Origin: Cyanobacteria bacterium PR.3.49
Lineage (GTDB): Bacteria > Cyanobacteriota > Vampirovibrionia > Obscuribacterales > Obscuribacteraceae
NCBI GenBank assembly: GCA_013997645.1
Contig: PNKB01000005.1
Span: forward strand, 1-64,000
DNA length: 64,000 nucleotides
Direction: 5' to 3'
Positions 1 through 9,248 of the stretch are shown here, one piece after another. The position numbers were made by a program, and so were the translations under genes. The notes beneath the pieces are model-generated. The model was not told the origin of the DNA, did no database searches, and saw only the letters and a program-made list of their open reading frames with translations. How positions within the stretch are numbered: the first letter of the stretch is position 1; the number at the start of each line of letters is the position of its first letter.

Positions 1-332
1 CGCCTTTGACCAAAGAGTCGATCGGTGTGCACAGCCGCGACAAGTCCAAAGATGCATCAAAGAAAGATGCAGCAAAACAGCGATCCACCCCTGCCTACTT
101 CTTGCCTAAAGATCCCGAACCGCAAAGCGGCGAGCCAAATTCACAGTCGGCGCCGACCGATGCCGCCAGTCAAGCGGGCGCAAAGTCAGATGTCCGGCCG
201 TCCGCTGCACCACCTTCTGCAAAGTCGAAATCGGCAAAGCCGAAACATAGCCGGCATAATGATTCTTTCTTTGAAATTCCAGTAGGCAGCGGCAAGCATG
301 AGAAAGACGAGCTCGATGCGGTCGATCGCTAA
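1..332 (+). CDS. C-terminal end of an unrecognised protein (partial at window edge)
   Basis: The frame is open to the left edge of the window, so this is the tail of a gene that begins outside it; a TTG at position 6 is only the first possible start codon inside the window. The visible part of about 108 residues is low-complexity, rich in Lys, Ser, Pro and Ala, with no recognisable domain. It resembles the disordered tails common on other proteins of this window. It converges on the kinase-like gene on the minus strand with a gap of about 25 bases. I cannot assign a function. Confidence 0.55.
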   Translation, partial: PLTKESIGVHSRDKSKDASKKDAAKQRSTPAYFLPKDPEPQSGEPNSQSAPTDAASQAGAKSDVRPSAAPPSAKSKSAKPKHSRHNDSFFEIPVGSGKHEKDELDAVDR

Positions 333-357
333 GAGCTGTGAGAGGTTTGCACCGCGT

Positions 358-2028
358 TTATTGATACGAGGTTTGGTAGGCGCGACGCGGTTTTGGCTGC
401 GTGTATTCGTCGGTGTCATACCGGGTTTCCGACTTATTTTCGAAACCTGGCTCGGAATAAGACTGCGATGACTGATTGACTTGCTTATCTGTTTGAGAAT
501 TTTGCAACGGCGGTGATGGAGGCGCAGTCTCGCCCTCGAATTGCACGGGCTCTCCAGGCTTGACAGGAACAAGCGGCGCTTGCTGATTTACCGCATTGGG
601 ATCGCTGCTGCTCAAATCTGTTGGCGAAGAAGTTTCTTTTGTCTGAGAATAGTCGACAGCGGACACCTGAGACTGTTTCACTTCCTTTAAGGGCTGCAGT
701 TGCTTTTTGCTTTTGCTCTCGGTGGTGGCACTTTCTTTGGCTGCAATCAACCGCTTGGTGCGCTCAGGCACCGATTGCGACCAGTTGAATGCCTCACGCT
801 CTGCTTCTTTTGCATTCATGGCATGGCGAATATTGACGGTGACAACAAAACCCATGATGCCTGCCATAACGGCAGCGGTCAGATAAAGTGGAGCTTCGAA
901 TTTCTTGAATGCACCAGTGCGAATTTTTTCCGCTTCTTTTTCCATCTCGTCAATTTCTTCAGTCAGTCGCGCTTCTTTGCGGACTTGCGCTTTTGTTTTC
1001 TTGGGCGGCTCCGGCTGGATTATGGCGCCTTGCGCAGCAACTGCAACTTTAGGCGCTCCGATATTGTTGAGATCCGAGATCGAGTAAGCCTTTGGTTTTT
1101 CTTCGTAAGCAATCTCACGCTCAGGCTCCGCGTCCACTGGTTGGGTGGCGTATTTCCATGTACGCAACCACTTGGATAATTCGTATGCGGATTGAAAACG
1201 CTCTTCTTTGTCTTTGTCCAAGCATTTGAAAACCGTGGCCTCGACGTGAAATGGAATCGTCAATTCCGGCGCCGTATCTTTGAAGCGGCGCGGCAGACCA
1301 TTCATCTGGCACTCGACAAGCTCATCCATGTCTTCGCACGCATAAGGAAGTCTGCCGGTCAGCGCCATATAAAGAATGACGCCGATGCTGTATATGTCCG
1401 AGCGGGCGTCCGTCGGCTCGGCACGCAGTGCTTCCGGGCTGGCAAATTCAGGACGAGATGATCTTCTGCCTTGTGGTGGTGCGCTGTCATCCAGGATAGT
1501 CGCGCTGCCGAAGTCGGTGAGTTTTGCTATTTGCTGTGAATCGGTATCGCCGAGCAAGAAAATCGAGGCGGGTGTAAGTTCATTGTGAACCACGCCGGCG
1601 TCATGCGCTGCCGCCAATCCGTTAGCGATTTCCAGAAAAATCGGAAAAACCAGGTCGTGAGGAAGGGGCCCTTCAGCTGAGAGCATTTCACCCAGGCACA
1701 TACCTGTAACGTGTTCGAAAACAATGTACAGACTGCCGCGATCAGAAAAATGATCGAGCATTAAAGGAAGGTTAGGATGCTGGGCTCGATTGAGAGCTCG
1801 TATTTCCGACTGGAAAAGGTCCGCCTGCGCCTCTTTGGAAACTTTGGCCCGAGTCAATTCTTTGATCGTGACCTGGCGCCCGGTGCGACGGTCGCGGGCG
1901 CGATAAAGGTTGTACCGGACGGTCGAACAGATGATACCGGTGACTGTATAGATGGTATTTAGCGTGCAACCGATCGGATATGCGCGAGACAAGTCGAAGC
2001 TTGTTTTCTTTGTGCTGCTGGAGCTCAA
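358..2028 (-). CDS. Membrane-anchored Ser/Thr kinase-like protein, probable pseudokinase
   Basis: A protein kinase fold covers about residues 25-290 of 556. The beta-3 lysine (VTIKEL, K56), the DFG motif (TDFG, D172) and the SPEALR segment are present. The catalytic loop, normally HRDLKPxN, reads HNELTPAS, so the catalytic Asp, the Lys two residues further on and the Asn are all replaced. The Gly-rich loop is also poor. A charged coiled-coil-like stretch (about 345-372) precedes one membrane segment (about 379-400), and the C-terminal 150 residues are Ser/Pro/Gln-rich and probably outside the cytoplasm. The layout is that of PknB-type receptor kinases with the catalytic half in the cytoplasm. 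The TTG start is preferred because GAGGG lies about 8 bases upstream and a stop closes the frame just above. It probably acts as a scaffold or regulator rather than an active kinase. Confidence 0.8.
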   Translation of the reverse strand: MSSSSTKKTSFDLSRAYPIGCTLNTIYTVTGIICSTVRYNLYRARDRRTGRQVTIKELTRAKVSKEAQADLFQSEIRALNRAQHPNLPLMLDHFSDRGSLYIVFEHVTGMCLGEMLSAEGPLPHDLVFPIFLEIANGLAAAHDAGVVHNELTPASIFLLGDTDSQQIAKLTDFGSATILDDSAPPQGRRSSRPEFASPEALRAEPTDARSDIYSIGVILYMALTGRLPYACEDMDELVECQMNGLPRRFKDTAPELTIPFHVEATVFKCLDKDKEERFQSAYELSKWLRTWKYATQPVDAEPEREIAYEEKPKAYSISDLNNIGAPKVAVAAQGAIIQPEPPKKTKAQVRKEARLTEEIDEMEKEAEKIRTGAFKKFEAPLYLTAAVMAGIMGFVVTVNIRHAMNAKEAEREAFNWSQSVPERTKRLIAAKESATTESKSKKQLQPLKEVKQSQVSAVDYSQTKETSSPTDLSSSDPNAVNQQAPLVPVKPGEPVQFEGETAPPSPPLQNSQTDKQVNQSSQSYSEPGFENKSETRYDTDEYTQPKPRRAYQTSYQ

Positions 2029-2415
2029 AGGCAGTTTCCCTCATGCTTTGATGCCTCAATACTAAAGGCAATGTCGTGTCATCCCTAATAAGAAGTCGCT
2101 CACCAACATGAGTGAAGTTTAGGCAATCTTCAATTGTGATCGAAACATTGATTTCTGCGACCTTTGATCGTCTGAGATCGGAGCGCGAAACAATCTGCGC
2201 TTGGCACTGTATGCGGTATCACTCTCGAGTCGTGTGTGTTTGTACAAGTGTTGACATCTTTCCATATGGAGGGGCAATTTCGCGATGTGAAGGCGCTTGA
2301 CTACGCCTTTGCCATCACCGATATGCTGTTCTGCTAGAATCTAACAGTGCTATTGACGCAATTCGTAGTGGGCAGCAAGAGCGCGCTGGCAGGCTCGGTT
2401 AGGAGGTTTAGTTAG
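2029..2415. other. Intergenic region between divergent genes
   Basis: These 387 bases separate the divergent kinase-like gene and the YlqD-like gene. Short reading frames occur, but none has a ribosome binding site or a recognisable product. A TTGACA at 2251-2256 and a TAGAAT at 2335-2340 are possible promoter elements for the plus-strand gene, but they do not pair with each other at normal spacing. I see no RNA gene. Confidence 0.35.
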
Positions 2416-2853
2416 ATGGCTGAGACCATTCAACTCGTGAGGCAGATTGCAGTAAGAGCAATCGTCACGGAGAACTTCAAGGGGCAGGTCGGCGGCGAAA
2501 TTGCTCGCAATCTTCAACAGATTGATGCGGAATTGCAGCAGTTGGAATTCAAAGGAAAACGCGCCATCGCCGATATCGAGAAACGCAGCGGTGGTGCTGT
2601 GACAGCCGATGCGCGTGTGCAAATCGAGACGATCAGACAGCAGATCGAGGCTGAAAAGATGCGTCTTCTTCAATACAAAGAAGAAATGCAAGGACAGAGC
2701 CAGGCGCTGACGGAGTTGCCTGTGGGAAGCGTGGTCACGCAATTCACTGTCGAAAATCCCGTAGAAGTGCGCATTGGAGAAAACATCTTCCAACGCTTGG
2801 AAGGCGGCGAAATTCTTGTCAAGGACGGGATCATTCAGGAGATTCGCGTCTAG
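2416..2853 (+). CDS. YlqD-like protein
   Basis: This 145-residue soluble protein has an N-terminal segment beginning MAETIQLVRQIAVRAIVTE, a long charged coiled coil (about residues 25-90) and a short C-terminal beta-rich domain (about 95-145) with the IGENIFQRLEGGEILVKDG type of sequence. This order matches the YlqD family, found next to 16S rRNA processing genes in Firmicutes and also present in cyanobacteria; its biochemical role is not established. The start is firm: AGGAGG lies 9 bases upstream of the ATG. A strong hairpin follows the gene. Assignment is by sequence pattern only. Confidence 0.6.
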   Translation: MAETIQLVRQIAVRAIVTENFKGQVGGEIARNLQQIDAELQQLEFKGKRAIADIEKRSGGAVTADARVQIETIRQQIEAEKMRLLQYKEEMQGQSQALTELPVGSVVTQFTVENPVEVRIGENIFQRLEGGEILVKDGIIQEIRV

Positions 2854-2872
2854 TTCAGTTTCCAATTATCAA

Positions 2873-2900
2873 AAAGGGCGACGCAATTGCGCCGCCCTTT
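2873..2900. terminator. Shared hairpin terminator between convergent genes
   Basis: An 8-bp stem (AAAGGGCG with CGCCCTTT) continues into an inner CGC/GCG stem around AATT. It lies between the convergent YlqD-like and sigma factor genes. On the minus strand it is followed by a run of five T, so it fits best as the sigma factor gene's terminator. The T-run on the plus strand is weak. Confidence 0.75.
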
Positions 2901-2919
2901 CCGTATCTATGTTTTTAGC

Positions 2920-3954
2920 TTAGAGATATTCTTTCAACTTCAACGTAACGTTGCTTTGTCTGAGTGCTCTCAAAGCCTTCAGCTCGATCTGTCGAGTGCG
3001 CTCGCGGGTGATTCCGACAAGCTTTCCAACTTGCTCGAGCGTGCGCTGCTTACCGTCATTCAGTCCGAATCTAAGGATCAAGACCTCACGCTCTCTCGGT
3101 GTGAGCATAGACAGTACGCCGCGGATGTCGTTAGACATCAGGCTCGCCTCAGTTGAATCCTCAGGGCGAGAAGAATTCTCGTCCTCGACAATCTCGGAAA
3201 GTGAGTTGTCATCGTCATCTCCATACGGAGTATCGAGTGACAGAGGAGAGCGGTTGGCAGCGAGAATCTCTTTGATCTTCACCACAGACACACCCATTCC
3301 CTTGGCCAGATCCTCCAGATTGGGTCTGCGACCCATCTCTTGAGAGAGCTTGCGAGTGACTTTTCTCAAATTGTTGATTGTCTCTACCATGTGGACTGGC
3401 ACGCGGATGGTGCGTGATTTGTCAGCGATAGCGCGAGTGATACCCTGGCGGATCCACCAGGTCGCGTAGGTCGAGAATTTGTAGCCTCGCTCGGCATCGA
3501 ATTTCTCTGCCGCGCGGATCAGACCGAGGTTGCCTTCTTGAATAAGATCAAGAAACGGCAAGCCGCGACCTTGATACTTTTTGGCTACAGATACCACCAG
3601 CCTGAGGTTGGCTTGTACCAGGCGCTTTTTGGCCAGCATATCGCCGACGGCAATGCGCCTTGCCAGCTCGATTTCCTCAGCGGCGGTCAACAGTTTGATC
3701 CGACCGATCGAACGCAGATAGAATTGAACCGGGTCTTCTGAAGTACCGGTGCGACGTCCGATCGGCGCGTAACCTGACGCGTCGTCGTCTGAGTCGTCAC
3801 TGACAGCACCTAGATCTACCTCGTCATCCGTATTGAATGCAGCGGCGTATCCCGGCACTAGGTCGTCCAGAGTGTATTCATCAATAGGTGGAGCGTACTT
3901 CCTGTTCATTTTCCTGACGGCTTTGGCCGCTGTACGGTAATACTCGAGATCCAA
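2920..3954 (-). CDS. rpoD: RNA polymerase sigma factor, RpoD/SigA type
   Basis: The 344-residue protein carries the full sigma-70 core: region 1.2 ([11 protein letters not shown], about 74-84), region 2 with the invariant [17 protein letters not shown] and the -10 recognition helix [14 protein letters not shown] (about 163-176), region 3, and region 4 with [15 protein letters not shown] and the -35 recognition helix [16 protein letters not shown] near the end. The N-terminal part is short and acidic, as in cyanobacterial-type group 1 and 2 factors. It could be the primary factor or a group 2 paralogue, which one window cannot decide. The TTG start at 3954 lacks a clear ribosome binding site; an ATG at residue 16 is an alternative. 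Confidence 0.9.
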   Translation of the reverse strand: MDLEYYRTAAKAVRKMNRKYAPPIDEYTLDDLVPGYAAAFNTDDEVDLGAVSDDSDDDASGYAPIGRRTGTSEDPVQFYLRSIGRIKLLTAAEEIELARRIAVGDMLAKKRLVQANLRLVVSVAKKYQGRGLPFLDLIQEGNLGLIRAAEKFDAERGYKFSTYATWWIRQGITRAIADKSRTIRVPVHMVETINNLRKVTRKLSQEMGRRPNLEDLAKGMGVSVVKIKEILAANRSPLSLDTPYGDDDDNSLSEIVEDENSSRPEDSTEASLMSNDIRGVLSMLTPREREVLILRFGLNDGKQRTLEQVGKLVGITRERTRQIELKALRALRQSNVTLKLKEYL

Positions 3955-4106
3955 ATTTGGAACTCTAAAAAATGGGATGCAAATGCCCCGCCTGGGAGGC
4001 AGTTACATATCTATTCACTTGTCCCACCAACGCTTGAGACGGTACTTCTATTAAAATGTTCCGACCCTATTCTTGAAAAGTGGGTTATCCCTAGATCTCA
4101 AGTAGG

Positions 4107-5099
4107 TTATTTGAAATTCCCGTAACTGTGCAGCCCGCCCAGTCCCAGAGAATTAAAGCCCAGATAGGTCATCAATGTGAGCAGCAAGCCGACGATAGAA
4201 ACCAGAGCCAGCTTTTCGGATGAGCACTCGCGATGCACTCTCAAGTGAATATATGCAGCGTAACTGAGCCAGGTCACCAGCGCCATAGACTCTTTCGGGT
4301 CCCATGACCAGTAAGTTCCCCAGGCATGATTGGCCCACAGTCCGCCGGTGATAATCCCGAAAGTCAATGCCGGCATACCGATGGCGATGCAGCGATAACT
4401 GACGTCGTCATAGGTTTCCGCCAGTTTTAGATCGCCTCGATTTTTATCAACCCTTTGTAAAAGTCTGAAAGAAATAACCATGCCGATGAGGCTGGCTCCG
4501 GCAAACAGAATCTGCAACCAGGCTGTCTCCACTGAAGTGAAGGTTCCCAACACTACAGCAAGTATCGCTAAAGATACTGTGGCGATGGCTGTGTACAAGC
4601 TGGCGATGCGCCCGGCCTGATAGAGCTGAATGAAGCCTGACAGTCCGCCCAGGAAAAAGAGCGCATAGGAAACAATCAAGGGCGGCACATGAATCCAGCG
4701 CCAATAACTGACCAGAGCCGGCACCAGTGGCTGGATGTCGTGCTGGGATTGAGGCAGCCAGCTGCCGTAGAGAAACATCAAAAGCGCCGTCAAACTAGCA
4801 AGCCAGCCCAATTGACGGACTCCGTAAGCCTTGGCGAGGACCAGGTAAGCTCCCATTGTCGCCCAGGCGAACCAGAGCAAAGACTCGTAAAGATTGGCGA
4901 GCGGAAATCTCTGAGCATCTATGCCTCGCGTAATTATCGCTGCCGTCAGTGCGGCAAACGCCAGTGTCAGTGCCCAAGAGCCTATTTTGACGAGCAATTC
5001 CTTTCGGTTTTTGAATCCGTTGGAGGCGACAAAAACCCAGAACGACATTACCGATGTAATGCCTGCCGTGTTCGTCAGTGCCATCTGCATATCGGACAT
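4107..5099 (-). CDS. ccsA: Cytochrome c biogenesis protein CcsA/CcsB (ResC type)
   Basis: This 330-residue polytopic membrane protein of System II cytochrome c maturation carries the heme-handling WWD signature near residue 265 (WGTYWSWDPKESMALVTWL), flanked by conserved His residues in membrane helices. With ResB it forms the complex that exports heme and attaches it to CXXCH motifs outside the membrane. The ATG at 5099 is chosen over an adjacent TTG because GGAGGAG lies 7-8 bases upstream. This ATG overlaps the resB stop codon by one base, which indicates translational coupling. The family is typical of cyanobacteria, plastids and Gram-positive bacteria. Confidence 0.92.
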   Translation of the reverse strand: MSDMQMALTNTAGITSVMSFWVFVASNGFKNRKELLVKIGSWALTLAFAALTAAIITRGIDAQRFPLANLYESLLWFAWATMGAYLVLAKAYGVRQLGWLASLTALLMFLYGSWLPQSQHDIQPLVPALVSYWRWIHVPPLIVSYALFFLGGLSGFIQLYQAGRIASLYTAIATVSLAILAVVLGTFTSVETAWLQILFAGASLIGMVISFRLLQRVDKNRGDLKLAETYDDVSYRCIAIGMPALTFGIITGGLWANHAWGTYWSWDPKESMALVTWLSYAAYIHLRVHRECSSEKLALVSIVGLLLTLMTYLGFNSLGLGGLHSYGNFK

Positions 5100-6625
5100 C
5101 AACTATCTCCTCCGGCGTCTTTTGCATTGGCACCGGCAGCGCTGCCGGCCAGCATATGCTCTTTTCTATTCTGCGACGAGTTCACTTTGCCATGAATTTC
5201 GCCGGCGGACTGTTCATTCTTTTCGGATTTTTGATCTGGCAGACCAAACTCGCTTGCAATCTGGCTTTCCAGAGTTTTGATCAAGCGCTCGAAGCCGACT
5301 TTTGCTTTCACCGAACGCCCTCCGAAGTAGAGGACTTTCGATGCGAGCGGAATTTCTTCTTGCGACTTGTTTTCGTTGCCTGCGCAAACTCCTTGCGGCG
5401 CTGCGGTTTCAAGGCACACCCATACATGTCTGTGGGGAATTGCCGCCATTAATACTCCTACGATAATGAATCCGAAGGCGATGTATGTTATTGGCAGACC
5501 CGGATCGCATTTATATTGAAGGCCCGTCACCGGCACAACCTTAACCAGCGAAATCGTCACCGGACCCAGCTTTGCCGGTTTGTCCCTCGTCAACTCAGCC
5601 AACTGGCGAGGACCTTCCCAGTCAGGACGTTTGGCGAAAATTTTGATCGTTCCGTCTGCTCTTACAGAGAAAAGCATGACAGTGTTTTGATCGAGCGGTA
5701 AAAAGGCTGCGTAGAGTTTGCCCATCGGGCGCAAATCAAGGCGTTCTTCCTTACCGTTGAAATTCAAAATGATGTGATCGAGGCCCCAGCTCGACTGATA
5801 GATGTCTACGCCGTCGTACGAAAGTGGGTTATTGACGGAGATTTCTTGTGATTTTAATTCCTTGCCTTGAGGGTCCAGCACCGTCAATTTTGAAAACCAT
5901 TGTTTGGGCTCGCCGGTAGGATGATCTTCTCGATGTGTGGCATCTACTCGGACAGTCCATTTGGGCAGCTTTCCCACCCAGAGTTTTGAATGTTCGGACT
6001 GACTGAAATCGAGATGGGAACTGAGCAAAACAGGCTGAAAGCCTGAAAATCCGGTCCACGAAGTGATGGTCACACCGACAAGCAAGGTGAGCAAACCGAT
6101 GTGTGTGACGGTGGCGGCAAGGCGTCCGAACTTTCCGTATTCGGCAAGTAATTTGTCGCCGTTGGTAGCCACTTTGAAGCCTCTGCCGGAGAGCTTAACT
6201 GCCAGCGCTGTCAAGGCTGACTGATCGTTTCCTCTAAGAGCGACTGATGTGTTGACCGGCAATTTGCCAATGTCCCTTCCGGAAAGAAATGGCAGCGGCT
6301 TCTGAAGCAATTTTATGCGCGGGAACACTCTCAAAAAGCTGCAGGCGATCATGTTGACCGTGAGCATGGCTATGAGCGAAAGGAAGAAGGGACTGTGATA
6401 AATGTCCGTAATTCCGAACTGCGTGAGCAGCTTTGCCGTATCCGCACCGAATTGCTCGACGACCTTTTCTTTGCCGTTGGCCGAATCTTGCGGGCACCAG
6501 GCTCCAATCAATACAGTCAAAGCGGTTAAAGACATGAGAAAAATCGTGAGCTGAACGGAAGCGAGAGCATTTTTCAGGCTCGACTGCGTTTTGGGATCGT
6601 AGATCTTTTCGCTTTCTGTATTCAC
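5099..6625 (-). CDS. resB: Cytochrome c biogenesis protein ResB/Ccs1
   Basis: The 508-residue protein has the ResB layout: two N-terminal membrane helices (about 22-45 and 78-100) with a short loop, a third helix near 170-190, a large domain outside the membrane (about 190-370) and a final helix near 375-395. The first loop contains GAWCPQD. It is the partner of CcsA for heme delivery to apocytochrome c. The C-terminal 100 residues are charged and probably cytoplasmic, longer than needed for the core. It lies 54 bases downstream of the precorrin-2 dehydrogenase-like gene and overlaps ccsA by one base, so the set appears to be co-transcribed. Confidence 0.88.
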   Translation of the reverse strand: MNTESEKIYDPKTQSSLKNALASVQLTIFLMSLTALTVLIGAWCPQDSANGKEKVVEQFGADTAKLLTQFGITDIYHSPFFLSLIAMLTVNMIACSFLRVFPRIKLLQKPLPFLSGRDIGKLPVNTSVALRGNDQSALTALAVKLSGRGFKVATNGDKLLAEYGKFGRLAATVTHIGLLTLLVGVTITSWTGFSGFQPVLLSSHLDFSQSEHSKLWVGKLPKWTVRVDATHREDHPTGEPKQWFSKLTVLDPQGKELKSQEISVNNPLSYDGVDIYQSSWGLDHIILNFNGKEERLDLRPMGKLYAAFLPLDQNTVMLFSVRADGTIKIFAKRPDWEGPRQLAELTRDKPAKLGPVTISLVKVVPVTGLQYKCDPGLPITYIAFGFIIVGVLMAAIPHRHVWVCLETAAPQGVCAGNENKSQEEIPLASKVLYFGGRSVKAKVGFERLIKTLESQIASEFGLPDQKSEKNEQSAGEIHGKVNSSQNRKEHMLAGSAAGANAKDAGGDS

Positions 6626-6679
6626 TCGCTTCCGGGTTTCCTTGTGTGATGAGGCTTCAGTATCTGGCAGCCTGGATTT

Positions 6680-7420
6680 CTAAAAGCTTCTTGCTGGCGA
6701 ATCTTCATTTTCCACATGCGTGCCGCTCAAGATTTGATCGCTCAGACGTCGCGCTTCATCGAAATTGCCGCGGCTGACTGCTCGGTAAATGTCTTCGGAT
6801 TCCGCCAATTGGCGCAGAAACTCTTGCTTTTGCTCCTGTGAAAATGCCGCATCCCGGGTTGTTTCCTTCAGCTTTTCTGACAGAGCATCGAGAAAAAGAA
6901 CATAGCGATCCATATCGTTTACGAGCATGCCTTCTAAGCGACCAATCAAAGCGCGCTCCAGAGCATGGCTGACGCCATCGGTTGAAACCGCCAGTTTCAA
7001 ATGTCCGCGCTTTACGGACTGCCCGAAAACTATGTCGCAATTGACGTGGCAATCGTTTGATGCTGAAAGCACGTTAGCTTGCTGAGCCGCTTCGTAAACG
7101 CTGTCATTTTCAGCCAGGTCTAAAGAACAGGGGACGACAAGGAAAAATTCTCCTGAATGAATACGTTCGAGATCTCGCATACCCACTTGGCGCCGGCTTA
7201 CTGTAAGCCGATTGGAATAAGCGATTTTGAGTTCTTCGATCTCGGAGCAAACATGTGAGGCAATTACTTCAACTTTTGCGCCGTAATCGATGAAACGAAT
7301 AACTTCTTTCAAAGCTTGCTTGCCACCGCCGGTGATCAATACGCTTCGACCGTCAACCTTCAAATTGACTGGCAAAAGGTTGAACAAAGGTGCGTCTTTA
7401 GTTTGGTTGGCGGAGCTCAT
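6680..7420 (-). CDS. Precorrin-2 dehydrogenase / siroheme synthase-like protein
   Basis: The 246-residue protein begins with the LLPVNLKVDGRSVLITGGG pattern of the NAD-binding domain of Met8p/CysG-N/SirC, including GGGKQALKE near residues 31-39. The family oxidises precorrin-2 to sirohydrochlorin and some members also insert iron. The conserved SND/CHVNCDIVFG region (around residue 120) is recognisable but not identical to the usual ASND..CNF. It starts one base after the stop codon of the polyprenyl synthase gene and lies upstream of resB, so its setting is tetrapyrrole and cytochrome metabolism. Whether the product is siroheme or another tetrapyrrole cannot be read from the window. Confidence 0.78.
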   Translation of the reverse strand: MSSANQTKDAPLFNLLPVNLKVDGRSVLITGGGKQALKEVIRFIDYGAKVEVIASHVCSEIEELKIAYSNRLTVSRRQVGMRDLERIHSGEFFLVVPCSLDLAENDSVYEAAQQANVLSASNDCHVNCDIVFGQSVKRGHLKLAVSTDGVSHALERALIGRLEGMLVNDMDRYVLFLDALSEKLKETTRDAAFSQEQKQEFLRQLAESEDIYRAVSRGNFDEARRLSDQILSGTHVENEDSPARSF

Positions 7421-7421
7421 C

Positions 7422-8447
7422 TCATTTCGTTCTTACAAGCACGTAATTTATGAGGGACTCAAGGGAGTTCCTAGCATCTGAAGGAGCGATTTTGCTCAGC
7501 GACTCTTTGGCCAGATTGGCATAATGACCGGCTAAATTGACGGTGGCTTCGACGCCGCCCTCGGATTTGATAATCGATATTCCTTCCTCGGAGCCTTCGT
7601 CGGTGGCAATGGCTCTGGTTTTGATAAGCTCGCGCAACCGTTTTGCCGCAGCATCATCCTTTTCTAGAATGAACAATGCCGGAGCCGTAACCACACCTGC
7701 TCTCAAATCGCTGCCAGGCTGTTTGCCAAGCTCGGTGGCCTCGCCTGTCACATCCAAAAGGTCATCAACTATCTGGAAGCAAATGCCCAGATTGACCCCG
7801 TAGTCTTTCAATGACTGCACCACAAGATCGGGGGCGGCATTCAAAATAGCCCCGGCATGTGCTCCAGCAGCAAACAGGGATGCCGTCTTGCCGATTGATT
7901 TATTAATATAGCCTTCCCAATTGACCTCGACGTTGAACTGGCTGCGCATCTGCTTGATTTCGCCGGCGCAAAGGTCGCCCAGGACCTGACCGTAAATGCC
8001 AACCACGACCGGGTTCATGATTCGGGCCAGGCAAATCGATGCCTGGGCGAAGAGCAGATCGCCCAAAAGAACCGCCAGTCGGTCATTAAAGCGTTTGTTG
8101 ACCGTTTCTTTTCCCCGTCTGAGCGAGGCCGAGTCGATAACATCGTCATGAACCAGACTGGCTGTATGGATAAGTTCGGTAAGGACGGCTTGAATGATAT
8201 TGAGGCGACCGATCTCTCGACCCTCAATCAGGCTGGCTTTCGAGCCTAGAAGGGCAATGGCCACGCGAATTCGCTTGCCGCCCGATTGGAAGACCTGGCT
8301 GAGCAGCTCACCGACAAACGGGTTGTCGTCGATAAGGTTTGTTGTCAGCCACGTTTCGACGATAGCCAGCTCCTCTTTTACTGGAGCAATGATGGCTTTC
8401 AGGTCGTCTTGCAGAGGTGTAGCGGTCGTGATTGAGGCGCTGGTCAT
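7422..8447 (-). CDS. Polyprenyl diphosphate synthase
   Basis: This trans-prenyltransferase of 341 residues carries both Asp-rich motifs: the first (HDDVIDSASLRRG, DDVID at 101-105) and the second (VDDLLD, about 228-232), plus the GGKRIR segment near residue 57. It condenses isopentenyl diphosphate units into a long-chain diphosphate, probably the side chain of a quinone. The small Ala five residues before the first Asp of the first motif suggests that the product chain is not blocked at C15. It is the first gene of an apparent four-gene minus-strand operon with the precorrin-2 dehydrogenase-like gene, resB and ccsA, linking quinone and cytochrome supply. Confidence 0.9.
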   Translation of the reverse strand: MTSASITTATPLQDDLKAIIAPVKEELAIVETWLTTNLIDDNPFVGELLSQVFQSGGKRIRVAIALLGSKASLIEGREIGRLNIIQAVLTELIHTASLVHDDVIDSASLRRGKETVNKRFNDRLAVLLGDLLFAQASICLARIMNPVVVGIYGQVLGDLCAGEIKQMRSQFNVEVNWEGYINKSIGKTASLFAAGAHAGAILNAAPDLVVQSLKDYGVNLGICFQIVDDLLDVTGEATELGKQPGSDLRAGVVTAPALFILEKDDAAAKRLRELIKTRAIATDEGSEEGISIIKSEGGVEATVNLAGHYANLAKESLSKIAPSDARNSLESLINYVLVRTK

Positions 8448-8673
8448 GATGCTTCCCGGTATTTAATACCAGCAGTTGCTACCACCAGATAATGCCGGCA
8501 CATCTACCGGATGTCATCTGGTTTTGCTAAGCTTTTCATATAAGGCCAATACACGTCAACAAATACACCTTACTAAGCAACTAAGAGAAACTTATTAGGT
8601 TTTTAGCCAGTGATCTGGCTTATACCTAGCTAAGAATCTATACTCGTGTGCAAACCTCGAAATATTCCTCTTT

Positions 8674-8692
8674 GAAGCCCGTTCTTCGGGCT
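8674..8692. repeat. Short hairpin upstream of the AbiTii-like gene
   Basis: AAGCCCG and CGGGCTC/T form a 6-7 bp stem around a five-base loop just before the start of the AbiTii-like gene. No T-run follows, so it does not look like an intrinsic terminator on the plus strand. Its position could influence translation of the downstream gene, which lacks a clear Shine-Dalgarno sequence. Function is unknown. Confidence 0.35.
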
Positions 8693-8699
8693 CCGGTTG

Positions 8700-9227
8700 A
8701 TGAGACACCTGACTGTGGAGCAGAATCCCTTGCAAGACTTGAAGAGAAAAATCACAAACAAGGAGCTGGCACTTCCTGATGCACTGGCTAAAGCATTGCC
8801 TTTGCTGCGCGGATTGGTCACTGACGACAAATTGATGTGGCTGGCCTCGGAATTGCAGGGTTATCCCAACGCACTGGAGTTTTTTCAAAACCAAGGCAAC
8901 GAAGCTGCTCTGAAAGATTTCCCATCTTACAGAATCGTCACCGGCAAAATTTGGCTTCTCACTCCTCAAGGTACGCTCGCCGAGCTCAACAATCCGATGA
9001 CGAGCCGCGAGAGAGTGTTTCTTTCCGCCCCAGTTTCGTGGCTGGAAGAAGCGCTGAAGGACCCCAACGACACCTGCATCGTCGACATGGCAGAACTGAC
9101 CAACTATTTTGCTAAGGGCGTCGGCAACGTCGTGTGCGAATGCCCGAAAGAACACCTGCGCGGCATACTTTCCATCTTCAGACAACGCTTCATTCAGGTG
9201 CTTGACGAAGCGAGTCAAGCTAACTAA
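8700..9227 (+). CDS. AbiTii-like domain protein
   Basis: The 175-residue soluble protein fits the AbiTii domain, annotated as an abortive-infection phage resistance module. The N-terminal helix pair ends in WLASELQGYPNA, followed by DFPSYRIVTGKIW (the family's 'NGYPD...VPDYR' region), an ISWLEE-like helix in the middle and a C-terminal LRGILSIFRQRFIQVLDEA helix. There is no partner toxin or nuclease gene next to it; the neighbours are housekeeping operons. The ATG at 8700 is preferred over the overlapping TTG at 8697, although no strong ribosome binding site is seen. The role in defence is inferred from the domain name only. Confidence 0.6.
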   Translation: MRHLTVEQNPLQDLKRKITNKELALPDALAKALPLLRGLVTDDKLMWLASELQGYPNALEFFQNQGNEAALKDFPSYRIVTGKIWLLTPQGTLAELNNPMTSRERVFLSAPVSWLEEALKDPNDTCIVDMAELTNYFAKGVGNVVCECPKEHLRGILSIFRQRFIQVLDEASQAN

Positions 9228-9248
9228 GCCCACCGGATTTTGCGTAGT

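Noticed and set aside
2112-2300. A 62-codon frame in the region upstream of the YlqD-like gene.
   Set aside because: It has no ribosome binding site and no recognisable product, and its composition does not look coding.
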